The notes: generated by a model from the sequence alone, not told the origin. 64,000 nucleotides of DNA from Coniella vitis (GCA_011317545.1 WUJK01000002.1:1674001-1738000), one strand, 5' to 3'; counted from the stretch's first letter, positions 47,901-58,607 are shown. Numbers and translations: made by a program.

Positions 47901-48136
47901 CCGCAGGCAGCAGCAACGAAAAAGCCAAGGCGACCAACACAGTTGGCGAGAAGCTCGCGTCTTCTGGACTGGCAGAGTTTGTCGACCGTGTGCGGGTCAT
48001 GATTGACGAAATGACCAAAGTTGGCGCGGTCGATCGAGAAGCTCACGGTCCTTGGTGGGAAAAGGTTGCCAACAAGATTGAATCCGAGAGCGCTGGCGGT
48101 GATGCTGCCATGGTGGGCGTTGCGAGACCTGCATAG
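44984..48136 (+). CDS. Tcp11/Sok1-like protein with IQ motif
   Basis: Single exon of 1050 residues, starting MRRPSLDLAEPSRN. A Ser-rich N-terminus (to about 120) is followed by a long charged coiled coil (about 120-240; many Glu/Arg/Lys with Ala, as in KRELELQKMRQQMEERQAEA). Near residue 265 is an IQ-like calmodulin-binding motif (AVCRLQSWWRARTRRQAI). The Tcp11 domain covers roughly 590-1040, with VVHELAIDKEYRT, FRQLINVAAHIRKKLLRLV, LVQGSYVERLEALILFIDVM and MLHLDFKRIHKYG. Yeast Sok1, the family member in yeast, suppresses loss of protein kinase A signalling; mammalian TCP11 acts in sperm cAMP signalling. A role near cAMP signalling is therefore a reasonable inference, not shown by the sequence. 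Convergent with the kinase gene 1.8 kb downstream. Confidence 0.9.
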   Translation: MRRPSLDLAEPSRNIEESVGAPTSEIIDTEIDESIPLQSDFLRHSVQALDLHVGDDSPSLPRIYTPPPHLAARFYRPSQNRRKDSAASSRRNSTCSIPSLSSSHGLTQLHIGPQSKHIANHQRRDAILKDRQKRLADRAAHVEKVRLRAARAKERTISISEDRAIAAKQARERMLKEIAANCAEEVRRAKAIAETTRGKRELELQKMRQQMEERQAEAERRREELRRQSQRARGSSLDGKKSLESLSPVREVKEPESKPLATDTAVCRLQSWWRARTRRQAINDFAQLGLTLDGFRDTQYDAATELIQSPNVMLATARILAVCGLRKGNVESVAQMGAVRLFLSAFLILGHPSQVLSNTYELNDLDQGSPSQPRLRDDLEHPMVQELVGKAKDLLITFENILTRLTTCNNYTLPPGFIDALANAHASFEAAFLNWQARDKSALIDGMLKQLVELDALIEHVEETSVPAAVKEYKEAVAPNQQMFVIRIKKVLGRDKGLQVIKQALFQARRERAARKKRQRADARPRMVEESMTAAAAMEELNRREQAASSHAAEQEDISDSAYPMFPSTPAAEPEPSPVPGHAKLLPDNRIVVHELAIDKEYRTCAQDFVDAESKALKPYLDQMRATMNGDALAREIHFRQLINVAAHIRKKLLRLVKPPNSLHGVIEELLDIEQFKQRFRNGSFSYENFFASMATLLPKLCAPIRDEQVKDLAENKLVQGSYVERLEALILFIDVMCSDFANLLLHMVAPQLLEFAGDYEAKSFASAIQQGEHGLFAAEVAWRAARNKVVGETGRRDVESANPARHRPTADKVYANMLVSIFTQTSRIRYGQVPEMLHLDFKRIHKYGDLTRNMVTTGGILLQCKNLLKRDVRAPWKSEAARIMTVLETAESEQVAVSGIMAALEAGRSMPPTVKTHLAGFVRNIVAAHWQMVNTVQPNANTQWDPTAHDPSQPVLKLLLKRLRDHLVGHLAAGSSNEKAKATNTVGEKLASSGLAEFVDRVRVMIDEMTKVGAVDREAHGPWWEKVANKIESESAGGDAAMVGVARPA

Positions 48137-49917
48137 ATGCTTGGCTTCCAAGTCAAAGAGTTCACAAGGATCGCGAGACTATTATACCTCGAGCTGTATA
48201 GAAAGAGACGCGGTTTGGGACTTTTCTTGTTTCTAATTTTCACTATGGGATTACCAAATATGGGATTACTCACTGAATTGTCGATTTCGCCCTGCGATGG
48301 AACCCTGGACGCATGGTTTCCAGCATGATCCACTCAAGGGCAGGAACAGTGGGCGTTGGAAGGATGATTCTTTATATTCAGGCGCTTTTCTTGTTGGTAG
48401 GAGTTGGTATGTGTTTTTTTTTATTGTTTTTTTATTGTTCTTTGTTCCTTTTTTTTTCTTCCTCCCGAGATTGTCGCCCGCTAGGCCTCCAGCTATGAGA
48501 TGAGCCAAATCACTCCGTCGCTGCGTGGGTCAGGGGAATTTTTATCTTTTTACACTTTGGATGGAGGGAAAGAAAGCGCCAGAGACTTTGATTGCGAATC
48601 AATAGCTTTGTATTTGCTGATTTGGAATATTGCAATACCCAATTTCGTTTTTCCGTCTTGTCTTTTCAGTTCTCGAGTTTGAGCGTCAGAGACTGGGTTT
48701 GAGAAGAATATCATGGCAATACTATTCTTGGTGGCTCTGCACTTTGTACAGCAACATATCGGTCCAACACCTAGCCATGTGATGATGGTGACTATCAATC
48801 TGAGAAAATGATGTGCCAATGGAGTGGTACTCTATGTACTATGTAGCCCTTTGAGCCGGTCAATAAGGGACGGTCCGGCGACGACCGAGCCGGGAGTGTT
48901 CGGCGTTAGCAGCCGGGTGTATGGGGCCACCTTCTAGACGAAGGCGATGATGCCTTCGGAGCCACTTGCAGCATGCCAAGCATGCATGTGTCATGCCAGC
49001 GTAGAGTACTATGTAATAAGGTGATGGCAAAGTTTCATTGATCGCCTGTCAGGTTGTTGGAACGGCAGAATGGGGAATAAGACGGGGGACCTTGAAGGGC
49101 GAGCGAGTCCTTGCCACGTGGGTGGTGAGGTAAGGGAAACCCCCCCCCCTTTTTTTTTTCCGATATGCGGCAAAAAGGTACCTACTACACAGTACATAGT
49201 ACAAATAGGCGCCGAAAGCGGCTGTCTTGGCGTCGTTGTGGTATTATATCCAGAACTGAAACCTGGTATGGAGATCCCACAGAGTGTATAATAGAACTGA
49301 TATGATAAGAGTTGGAGAAGAATGATTTTCTTTGCTAAATCAGCAAAGTCTCTGAATGTTTACGCCTTTATACATCATGCAGCATTCATTTCTGGCTTCG
49401 TACGGACGGAAAGGACGGTCTGCTAGGATCAGGGTGCGCTCTTGAAGCTTGTGAAGTTGGCGGCCCGTGCAAGCGCACCCTCGGAAGTATTGCTGCAAAG
49501 ATTTATGATACAACTCACGACAAAAGCGCATCTTCGTATTTACAACAGTGGCTTCTCACATGATATACATTTTAGACAGGCTATCCGAAAGTATTTATAA
49601 AGTGCGAGGGGTCGGTGAGTATCAGGAGGGCAGTTGCTGGTGCATAGGGACAGTGACACATTGTACTGTGATTGCATTCAGAATATCACTGATGATGATT
49701 GTCAGGGTCGAATGTGCGATATGCTATATAAGCGGTCCCGTTAGGTGATGAGCATTTCGTTGAGGCCAACGTTGGCGAAAAGAAGGCTTCAGGAAATTAT
49801 GTTTTGGAACGATCTCTACGATGACGGTAGGCCCGAAGTTGAAGTTTATGGACCTTTCGCTTATTATACACGCTCAAGGAGATGAATCTAAGCAATAGCT
49901 AATTGGATTCGTCACTG
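48137..49917. other. Convergent intergenic region
   Basis: No gene supported. TACTATGTA/TACATAGTA copies occur at 48837, 49007 and 49193, and a C9-T10 homopolymer pair near 49141. This is the longest convergent gap in the window. Confidence 0.6.
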
Positions 49918-51381
49918 CTACCTGGCAGTTGATGGCGCAAGACCTCCATCGCCGTACTTGTCCAGTGCGTTCCTATACCACGTGTCCCAATCGAATGCTT
50001 GTTCCCCCGTAGCAGCCTTCCACCATCCGCTGAAAACTCTGGCAAAGTTTTTCCCATCCTCGGGACTCGACTCTAACACTTGGTCGACTCTAAAGTGTAG
50101 CTTCTGCGCAGCCAACGCAGAGAGCTCGTCCGACTTGGTCTCTTCCTGAATGATCTTAGCAAGGCGCTTTTCATCCTCACTTGGTGTGGAGAGGCCTTGA
50201 TGGTATAGCTCTCCCAAGTTGTACAGCAATAGAGGCGACTGGAAAGCCGCACGTTTGGCTGTGACAATAGCCAGCTCCCAATCTATAACGCCAGTGATGT
50301 TGTAGTCAGAATCAACGAGGAAATTAGCATCTCTAGAGTCGACGTGGCGCAAGAAGAAAGGACCAAGCTCGTTTTGGGGGAGGCGGTCAAGGAGACTCCT
50401 GTAGACAAGGTATTGATCGAGGGGTGCAGATGGTGCAATCTCCCCCGTCTTGATGAGACCAATTTTGTGCTGGATTGAAGCCTTGTAGTAGTCGTCCATA
50501 TTATCGAATGGACCAAACGGCACTGCACGCCCGCTCGAGTCGTAATCGAAAAATGCCGGGCCGACTTCTGGCTGGCCTGCCGACGAAGATGACGGTTGGA
50601 GGCGCCCAACTGCTCCCAGAGGATGCTTCTCCAGCTGGGTATAAATATCGGCTAATTGACGCATGAACCTTGCCCTCTGTGCTTGATCCGCTTCGTGCCA
50701 AGCCAACGGCTTCCCCGCAAGCTTTTCGACGAGAATGTATCCAGCGCCAACAGCATTGGTTGGATCCTCGTCATCGGCACAGTCGTAAACGCGTGGGACT
50801 GGGACAGCAGCTTCGGCCAGAAAGCGACATGTGGCGAATTCGCTGCGACGGTCAAAATTTCTCTCCTCCACCGGAGGCGCATTGTGGTTCGGCAGCCGGA
50901 ACCGTGCTAGCCAGGCTTTTCCATCTTCAAACACGATTGAGCCATGGTAGTTGCGCCCCCCAACGACGTCCGTGTCCAAGTATGCCTGATTGGCTGCTGG
51001 AAGGCTGACGGTACATTTCATTCCATGACGTAAAGTCTCGGCACGCTCGCGGAGGGCATCGCCGTCGATGCTGTCTATCAGGGCAGAGATGACCTTCTCG
51101 CCTGCCGTTCGGCGGGACGCGTTGAGCTTTCGGAGCCTCGACTCGTCACCAGACACGTAGATAGTGTGAATATCCTACTACAAGGAGGGGCCATGTCAGC
51201 TCTTTCTTGGCCTCGCTGAACCACTCGTCGTCTCTTTACAAACCTCTGTTGTCAGACACGTGTGTAAAGGTGAGACGGCATGCTCTCCGCAAAAATGTTG
51301 GTGGCATTGTTCACACTGCCCAAGAAGCGTCCACAAAGCGGGACGGCGACATGCCTGAGCTGCGCAAGGCCACTTCATCAT
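49918..51381 (-). CDS. APH/choline-kinase-fold phosphotransferase with N-terminal AN1-like zinc finger
   Basis: Exons 51381-51244 and 51174-49918 flank a 69-base intron (GTTTGT...TAGTAG), giving 464 residues. The second exon alone has no ATG at the right place, which supports the upstream exon. Exon 1 encodes C6, C11, C23, C26, C31, H34, H40 and C42, spaced C-x4-C-x11-C-x2-C-x4-C-x2-H-x5-H-x-C, close to an AN1 zinc finger. The kinase part has an N-lobe region YHGSIVFEDGKAWLARFRLP, a hinge-like GYILVEKLAGKPL, catalytic HVDSRDANFL (D325, N330) and the metal-binding aspartate in GVIDWE (D344). The usual HGDLHPGN loop is changed, but its key Asp and Asn are kept. The substrate is unknown. Fungi carry many such genes, and antibiotic resistance should not be assumed. 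Confidence 0.85.
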
Positions 51382-52694
51382 GGACTAGACTGTTGACTGT
51401 TGCGCTGATGTCAGGGTGCGCTGAGCGAGTGCCACATGCTGTGCAGGTGATGGTGTTTGTTGGTCGTTGGCATTCAGTCCACAGTGTGTAATGATCCTTG
51501 CACAGCCACACCAATAGAAGCAGAACCAATCATCGCTTTAGAGGCAGGTAAGACACGGCCACTATGTAAGCATAGGTGCAGGAACTTATAAACCAATCTG
51601 CATGTTGGCACTGTGGTGCGGTAGTCCATCCGACACGTGCCATACTCCGTACGACACGATAAGTTTAAGCCCCATTCATCGTAGCGCAGGACTGTTGTTG
51701 CCTGGGAGAAAGGCCAATAGCACGGTCACACACGCGAGGCAGGCTGGGGTGGCATGCTCGGATAGACAGCAAATGGGATCTTAAATTTGGACAATTGAAG
51801 TAGGTATATAAATGAACAGAATTCGCTGTTTGTTTCTTTCTTTCTTCCTTCTTCTTCTTCTTCTTTATTGTGAAAGTCAAACGGAAAGACCCCGTGCCAT
51901 AGAGAGTGAGGTGCACCCTCAGCCTTGTCGACTCCCATGGATACCACTATTTCATTTTATTTGGGTCTTGCTTTGCTATAGTCATGGGTTGCTTGCGCTC
52001 TGCCGGTGGGCTTTTTCTATTCCTTCTCTACATAGCATAAATAGTAACAGCCGCAGTGGTGATGCTGATGAGAAAGCAAAGTTGAAGCCGTATTGAGAAG
52101 TAGCCTTGATAGAGTAATCAAATTCCTTATCGAGCTTGTCCTATCATCTGCAGGTCGAGAAAAGTTAAGTGGGTCTCTTTTGTCTGGCTGTGGGTACCCT
52201 TACGTTTTTTATGTGGATTGCGAGATCGGCAAGCGTTCGAACGGGCAGGTTTAGTAATAATTTGGGAAGGCGCGCTCGGCAACAAGTGGGTTTTTTCGCT
52301 TTCTGCTTGCCTTTGAGAGCGGCGGCGGCGAGGGCGGGCGGCCGGCGTCTGACCAGGACCCTCTTTTTGCGTTTCGCCCTTTCTCTCTTGTGAAGGCAAG
52401 TTCTCGGGCTTTCTGCCCCGCTTGTGCTGGCGGCGAGGTTTTGCCGTTGCGTTATCAAAATCGTGTCAAGTAATCGGGCGTGGGCGTGGGCGTGTATCGC
52501 AATCTTGTCCCCTGGTCTCAACATTTTCCAGCTCGCGTGGCATACATACAAGAGGGACGACAGCTCCTTTCACCTTCCATCTTCCTCTCCTCTTCCGTCT
52601 TGATCTTCTGTCCCCATCCAACTTCCACACCACCACCACATCACCAACTCGCCCACTTTCTCCACCACCTTTTGCACACCTCACATTTTCCGCA
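51382..52694. other. Divergent intergenic region
   Basis: Shared upstream region of the kinase and peroxiredoxin genes. It has a CTT run near 51841-51865, and the last 200 bases are C/T-rich leader of the peroxiredoxin gene. No other gene seen. Confidence 0.6.
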
Positions 52695-53591
52695 ATGGCT
52701 ACCAAGGCATTTGTCCAGAAGCCCGCTCCTAGCTTCACTGCCACCACCGTCCTCGAGACTGGTGAGTTCAAGGAGGTTTCTCTGTCCGACTACAAGGGCC
52801 AGTGGTGAGTACTTGACGAGACAGCGTTGCACTCGGCCTCCTTTTCCCCCTTCTGCACATGCTCCGTTTGCGTTGGTTTGAGCTCGCTTTGCTGCTTCAC
52901 TTGCACAGAAGCGGAAGCACCAGCACCACCAGCGCTATACAATGCGCACGGCCCCAGACACCGCCCGTCGAAGAGAGTGCCGAGAAATGCTTGCTCACCA
53001 TGTGCCTTTTTTTTTAACCACAACTACAGGGTCGTTCTCCTGTTCTACCCCATGGACTTCACCTTCGTCTGCCCTACCGAGATCCTCGCCTACAGCGACG
53101 CCCTTCCCAAGTTCCAGAAGCTCAACACCACCGTCCTGGGTGTCTCCACCGACAGCCACTTCACCCACTTGGCGTGGCGCGAGCGTCCCCGCAAGCAGGG
53201 CGGTCTTGGCGACGACCTGAAGCTGCCCCTCGTTGCCGACAAGAACTTCAAGATCTCGCGCGACTATGGTGTCCTGATTGAGGAGGAGGGTATTGCCCTG
53301 CGTGGTCTCTTCATCATCGACCCCAAGGGTATCCTCCGCCAGATCACCGTCAACGACCTGCCCGTTGGCCGCAACGTCGACGAGACCCTGCGTCTGGTCG
53401 AGGCCTTCCAGTTCACCGACGAGCACGGCGAGGTCTGCCCCGCTGGCTGGCAGTCGGGCGGCGAGACCATGAAGGCTGACCCCAAGGGCAGCCTGGAGTA
53501 CTTCTCCAAGGCTGGTGGTAAGTCGAGGCCCCTCGTCACGACCGAGGACAACAACCCGCCTCCTCTTGCGAAGCGTCAGCGTACTGAGTAA
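52695..53591 (+). CDS. Typical 2-Cys peroxiredoxin (Tsa1/Prx1 type)
   Basis: Exons 52695-52804 and 53030-53591 are joined over a 225-base intron (GTGAGT...CTACAG). The junction TG|G gives [20 protein letters not shown] and 223 residues. The peroxidatic cysteine is C51 (FVCPTE) and the resolving cysteine C173 (GEVCPAGW), 122 apart as in yeast Tsa1. Both eukaryotic hyperoxidation motifs are present: GGLG at 94-97 and YF at 194-195. Thus the enzyme should be a thioredoxin-dependent peroxidase that can be over-oxidised and may act as a chaperone or signalling relay. It lacks a leader peptide and should be cytosolic. A tail of about 25 residues after the YF helix ends LAKRQRTE, longer than in Tsa1 and resembling a nuclear localisation signal. 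Confidence 0.95.
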
Positions 53592-54497
53592 TCCGGGGCG
53601 TTCCCTTTTTGAACGATCAATAGGCAACTAAAGAAAGAGACACCATGATGACACAAAACAATAAAAGAAAAATCAATGAAATGAGACATGGTTTTCTACA
53701 ATCATCAACGAATCTCCCACCACAATCCCCACCACCACCACCACCACCACCAACCGACCGAGAAGAAGGCCATTCTTTGACCGGAATCAGCGACTCTTTG
53801 TTTCCTGGCATCTCCGTTGAGGGAATATCTGGAAGCGAAAGCGGCACTTGTTGGGTCTTGCTTTAATGTTGTCGGAATAGACTTTTGCGTTTTGTTTTGC
53901 GGGAATACCAACATACACAACATGACTGGCGTTGTTTGCCTTGGAAACGATATAGAGGGTGGACACACCTTAGAGAGATGATAGAAGCTAGACCTGAATC
54001 TATGTCTGGGTCCTCTGGTTGGCCTGGGCTTGTTCTTCTCAAGGACTGTTGGAAAAGGTGATGAGTTTCTTGTTTTGTTCTTGTGATCGTGTTCAGACTT
54101 GTCTCTAGGAACCGTGTGCTCTCTGGTGAGCAATGGCCTCTCGCCACGATGTCTTGGCATCCTTCGATTCATTCCATGTATGGATCATTCCTGAACATGC
54201 TTATTTAATCGGGTAATCTTTTTTTTTTTTGAAGCCACCCCTATCCTTTCTTTGTATGCATACTGAGCTGCTACCAGGGCATATTCCATATCAGTCCGCT
54301 CGCTGTGCGGGCGGTGGCTCAACAACTAGAGCATCAAGCTCTACCATTGCAACGAGCAAGACGTTTGATTGCCAACCCACGAAACGTAGCACGCTTCCAA
54401 ACCAGGACAGTTAATTCAGACAGAACACATACCGCCCAAAAAGCCAGACGGACAGACCGACCACACATTCTTGTCAGTCCCGGCCTCCTGTTCACCA
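53592..54497. other. Convergent intergenic spacer
   Basis: Contains a CAC run near 53727-53748 and a T11 run near 54219. A tRNA-like but unfoldable stretch near 54308-54375 was considered and rejected. Confidence 0.55.
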
Positions 54498-55145
54498 TCA
54501 GCTGTTCCTCCGCAAGGCAAGCCTCATGGGTCTCAGCCGCGACCCACGCTCTTCAATCAAGCCTTCGTCACTCCGAGTCGCATTTCCTCCTGTGCCATTA
54601 ACACAAATGTTGTTGTTGGAAGGAGGGGACATTCCCGCGTGGGCGTGGGCATGCGCTTGTGCTTGTGCTTGTGCTTGTGCCAAAGAAAGCGACGAATATT
54701 CCTCATCAATAATGGGCTTCTTCTCGCCTCCCCTTGCGGATACTGCTGGTGGAGGCGGTTGTGGTAGTGGCGTTGTGCTAAGTGGCCATTGCGCCGAAGA
54801 GGAGCGGAGAATGTTTGAGCCTCCTCCTTCTCCTCTTCCTGCTTCTTGCTGCTGTCGGCCCGGGCTGCCAACTGCGGAGGATGGGGCAGCAAGATTGGAC
54901 AAGAGACCGCCGACGTCGCTGAAGGGGTGAGATTCGTAGTCGTCGCCGCCGAATGCGTGGGTGTGGTCGGCGCTGTGCATTGTGTAGCCGTCCCTACTTC
55001 TACCTTTGCCTCTGCCTCGACCTCGTGAGAACTTTCGTCTTGTGGATGATGAAGTTGTGGTGGGTGTTGTGCTGGTGGAGGTGAAGGTAGAGGTGATGGG
55101 GTTTTGGAGTTTATTGCGGATGCGGCGCCACCAGTTGTTTGCCAT
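54498..55145 (-). CDS. Hypothetical basic, low-complexity protein
   Basis: A 215-residue open frame beginning MANNWWRRIRNKLQNP. I recognise no domain. Visible features are an N-terminal amphipathic Trp/Arg segment, a Thr/Ser run, a basic Arg-Gly-Lys stretch (RRKFSRGRGRGKGRSRDGY), then HTHAFGGDDYESHPFSDVGGLL, which looks the least repetitive and most likely conserved part, a Pro run, and an Ala-Gln/Ala-His repeat encoded by a GCTTGT-type hexamer (about 54655-54682). The tail is Arg-rich (RLRPMRLALRRNS). No splice signal is needed. Codon use is unremarkable. The Arg-Gly-Lys-rich stretch could suggest nucleic-acid binding, but that is speculation. The gene converges on the peroxiredoxin gene and diverges from the CE5 esterase. 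Confidence 0.6.
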   Translation of the reverse strand: MANNWWRRIRNKLQNPITSTFTSTSTTPTTTSSSTRRKFSRGRGRGKGRSRDGYTMHSADHTHAFGGDDYESHPFSDVGGLLSNLAAPSSAVGSPGRQQQEAGRGEGGGSNILRSSSAQWPLSTTPLPQPPPPAVSARGGEKKPIIDEEYSSLSLAQAQAQAQAHAHAHAGMSPPSNNNICVNGTGGNATRSDEGLIEERGSRLRPMRLALRRNS

Positions 55146-57315
55146 ATTTGGGAGGGAGTCTCTTTTAGTGGGAGAAGGTGATTTATATTGTTAAAAGTAG
55201 TTTCCCCCGTCTTTTTTCCTTTCTTGGGAGATGATGAGAAGAGGAGATAATTCAACTCAGCCGGCTGGTGAAGTGTAAATGCGAAAGAGAAGCTGACCTG
55301 GTGATCCCATGATGGAGGCAAGAGTTGCAAGTCACCCAGATTTTGAAGAAACCCAAACTCAGGACCATAAAGTGTGCCAAGCAAGTAGTAAGTACCACGT
55401 AAATAGTCTCAACCGTCTCACGTAGTCACCCCAGCTCGTAAAGCATAGACAAAAGGGAGAAGAGAGTTTGACTCATCCATGGAGGTTTGTTTCCTTTGGG
55501 CCTCCGGTTTGTTTTTTTTCTCTTATTCTTTTTTTTGATTAACTTTTCTTTCTATCTTGTCTTTTGGGAGAAGGGAATTTGAGGAGGAGGACGCCGTCGC
55601 CTCTGCAAATTCCTACATGATGCATGAACAACACGGGCAAGGTTGCCCCTTGACACTTGGCGTAGGATTGCAAGAGCCATTTGGCTTACTCTGTGTATCG
55701 TATTCCATGCATTCCAATGCGTTCCAATGCTGCTGTAACTGTACGATCAAACGCGGCGTCCGTTTTCTTCTGGGTCGTCTCAGATAAATGAGCCGCACTT
55801 TCCCCTGTCCCCCTTTCCCCGGCCCATGCGTGGACACCTCGCTCGCTCCCGTTGCAGCATGGTGCAAGAAGAGGCAAGAGGCTTTGAAAGGGGGGGCTTT
55901 TTAGCGGTTCTAGAACATGTCTGCTGTGTTTGCTTTGTTTTGCTGTGTAAAAGGTTTGCATTTCCTGTCATGCTCAATTATGTCCCCCTTGGTATGGTTG
56001 ATTGCAAGATGTCCTTCCTTGTCTTTTAGAAGGGCTCGCATTGCACCCGCCATGGTATTTTGGGGCCTGGGCCCAAAACCAATAGAAGGGATAGAGGGTG
56101 GTGATGTATCTGAGATGCAGCCCGCATAGCTGTGCGCATGACTTTTGTGTGCATTTGAGCTTGATATACCATAAGGGAGACAGAAAGGTCTCGGGAGTCG
56201 CTTGCTGCTCTACCTACCGTGTATATGTAGGCATGGTTCCAGCCTTGTGCCCCAGGTTGGTGTTATGTGATTGGCTGCCTTGTTGGAGTATGCTAACATA
56301 TATACGCTGGGAGCCATTCTTTTGGCTTCCTGCCAGCACTTGGGATTTTGTTTTCCATCCAGCAAAATGTTGAATACGCATATTCTGATACGTGATTAAT
56401 TTATGCGCGGGACCAAGAAATATCAATTGCATTGGGGACATCGGCACAGTTCTGGACCATACTTTTTCCGATCACACACCTCGCCTCGCCTACCACAGTG
56501 AAAGTGGACACTGAAGATATCTTGTTTGCCTTGTTGAAATTGATATCAGACGAGTTCCTTCTTCCTTTTTGTTTCTCCCTTTCAGCCTACATGCCATGTG
56601 TATCTGTCTTGTGAAAGTTTATACCGCTTCAGCGCCAGAGCATCAATTTCCACCGCAGGTACAGGAACGGCATGGATTCCCACGAAGGAGATACTGTATT
56701 CGAGCTTCGCTCAGCGCCACGCTGACTTTGTCCTCGCAACGCCAGCATAGAATGTCATCCTTGGCTCGGACCTTTTGTTCCGGCTATCTCTCGACGACAG
56801 CGGACAAAGGCTCCGACAATGCTGTCCGCCCAAAAACGAGATGCTGTTTTCGGGGTCGGTAAATTCGTTAGCTGATCGTCATATCACACACACACACACA
56901 TATATATATACAACTGCCTCTACGATCTTGACCACTTTTACATCTGAACACACACACAAAAACTCCAATGCAGTGTATACGCGTCTGTGACGCCCTTGTA
57001 TCTTCGGATGCCGACTTGCACAATATCACCTGCCTGTTCGAGGCCCTGCTGCGTGCTTGCGTTGAGAAAAACAGCCAGTTATTGGATACGCAGCGATAGG
57101 TTGGGAAGAGATGCTGAGCAACTCAACAGAACGGATCCAACCTCTTGAGAAAAGGCAGACTCTTGGGTACAGAGAATAGAGGAAGAACTGCTCTGAATAT
57201 ATAGCATCCTTTGATACACACAAGGCCACGATATCCAGAAGAAAACCCACATTGTATTGACCCCTCCCATCCATCCATCCGTCCATTCATCCACCATTGC
57301 CATCGTTTACAAGCC
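55146..57315. other. Divergent intergenic region
   Basis: Upstream of the hypothetical gene and the CE5 esterase. T-rich stretches near 55510-55560, a CA run followed by TA near 56887-56909. No gene recognised. Confidence 0.55.
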
Positions 57316-58405
57316 ATGGCAAAGTCCAATCTGCCCATCCTCACCCTCGCGGCCCTCGCAGCCACCTTGTCCTCCCCCGCAGCCGCCACCAACACCGCCG
57401 CCGCCTCCGCCTCCTCCTCAGACTGCACCGCCTCCGCGGGCGGCGCAGCACACATCGTCATAACGCGCGAAAGCGATGCTCCGCAGGGCATCAGCGCCAT
57501 GGATGTGGTCGCGCTGGGCATCGCAGCGCGCTGTCCCGGCTCCGACATTGTGCAGACGCCGTACCCGGCTGTGCTCAGCCCGTACGAGCCCTCCGAGACG
57601 CAAGGCGTGGGGAACTTGACCGAGTTGGTGCTGGGCTACCAGGCAGCGTGTCCGGATTCCCGCATCGTCTTGTTGGGATATTCGCAGGTGAGCTGGCGTC
57701 TTTTTTCACTCGTCTTCTTTCTTTTGAATGGTCTTTTTTCTTTTTGTATGATGATGTTTCTTTGTGAAATGTCCAGGATGGAGTCCTCTGGATATAGAAT
57801 TGCTTATTGGGGAGTCGAAACCTCTCCATCTTCCCATGGCCGACGGATAAGGGCTTTTCAAAATTTTCTAAACATTCAAATGAGAATACATTACAATCAA
57901 AGGGGAAGAAGAACCCGCTTACACATCCAATATAACAGGGCGCACAAGTAACAGCCGACTTCCTCTGCGGCACATCCGAGGAAGGATGGCCAGCAACAGA
58001 AGCCTACGCAGAGAGTGTAGCGGATAACAGTGAGTATACATTGTTTTTTTCCTTTTTTTTTTCTCACATTACCTTTTAAAAATAAAACCATTTTCCACCC
58101 ACTCCACCCCTTTTCTTGACTGCATTTATGAAAAATACTCGCCGAACCATCTACTCACGTCCAACCCCCCCCCAAAACAAAACAGTCGCAGCTATCGTCC
58201 TCTTTGGCGATCCAAGCTTCGTCAAGGGCCTCGCCTGGGACCGCGGCACAGCCAACAATACAAGCTACTTCCCACGACAGAATAACACGGCGTGTGAACC
58301 TGTTGCTGCACAGTGTAAGTACTTTCTTATCATCTCGGTCAATCATACAACTCTTCAGAAAACGTGAAGCATGGAAAAGAAGAGAAAGGAAGTTCAGGGA
58401 GACTG

Positions 58406-58438
<33 letters not shown>

Positions 58439-58607
58439 GTGTGTGTATCTGTTTGTTGCTGACGTGGTTGGAAAAATAGTCGTCTCGTACTGCGACTACA
58501 ATGACTTCTACTGCGACGACGGGACAAGCACCGAGGTCCACGCAACTTATGTAGAAAGATATACCACAGACGCCGTGCAATATGTCGTCGAGCAGCTGGG
58601 CTGCTAA
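57316..58607 (+). CDS. Secreted CE5 carbohydrate esterase (acetylxylan esterase/cutinase family)
   Basis: Four exons: 57316-57687, 57939-58029, 58186-58314 and 58480-58607 (introns 251, 156 and 165 bases, all GT-AG), giving 239 residues. A signal peptide (MAKSNLPILTLAALAATLSSPAAA) precedes the mature domain. The nucleophile is S123 in GYSQ|G, and intron 1 falls exactly inside this motif. The charge relay is likely D206 (CDYNDFYC) and H218 (EVHATYVERY), 12 apart as in acetylxylan esterase II rather than 13 as in cutinase. FGDPSFVKGLAWDRGT is a further family block, and cysteine pairs are where CE5 enzymes have disulfides. The enzyme would remove acetyl groups from xylan, or possibly hydrolyse cutin-like esters, outside the cell. 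It lacks a cellulose-binding module. Two NNTS/NNT sites could carry N-glycans. Confidence 0.9.
58405..58433 (+). repeat. (TCTG)n microsatellite in CE5 intron 3
   Basis: Seven tandem TCTG units within the last intron, the same unit as the intergenic repeat at 25572. Confidence 0.93.

Noticed and set aside
54303..54390. tRNA-like stretch (GTGGCTCAACAACTAGAGCATC, then GTTTGATTGCC)
   Set aside because: A four-base D stem can be drawn, but no anticodon stem, T stem or acceptor stem pairs. At best it is a decayed tRNA fragment.
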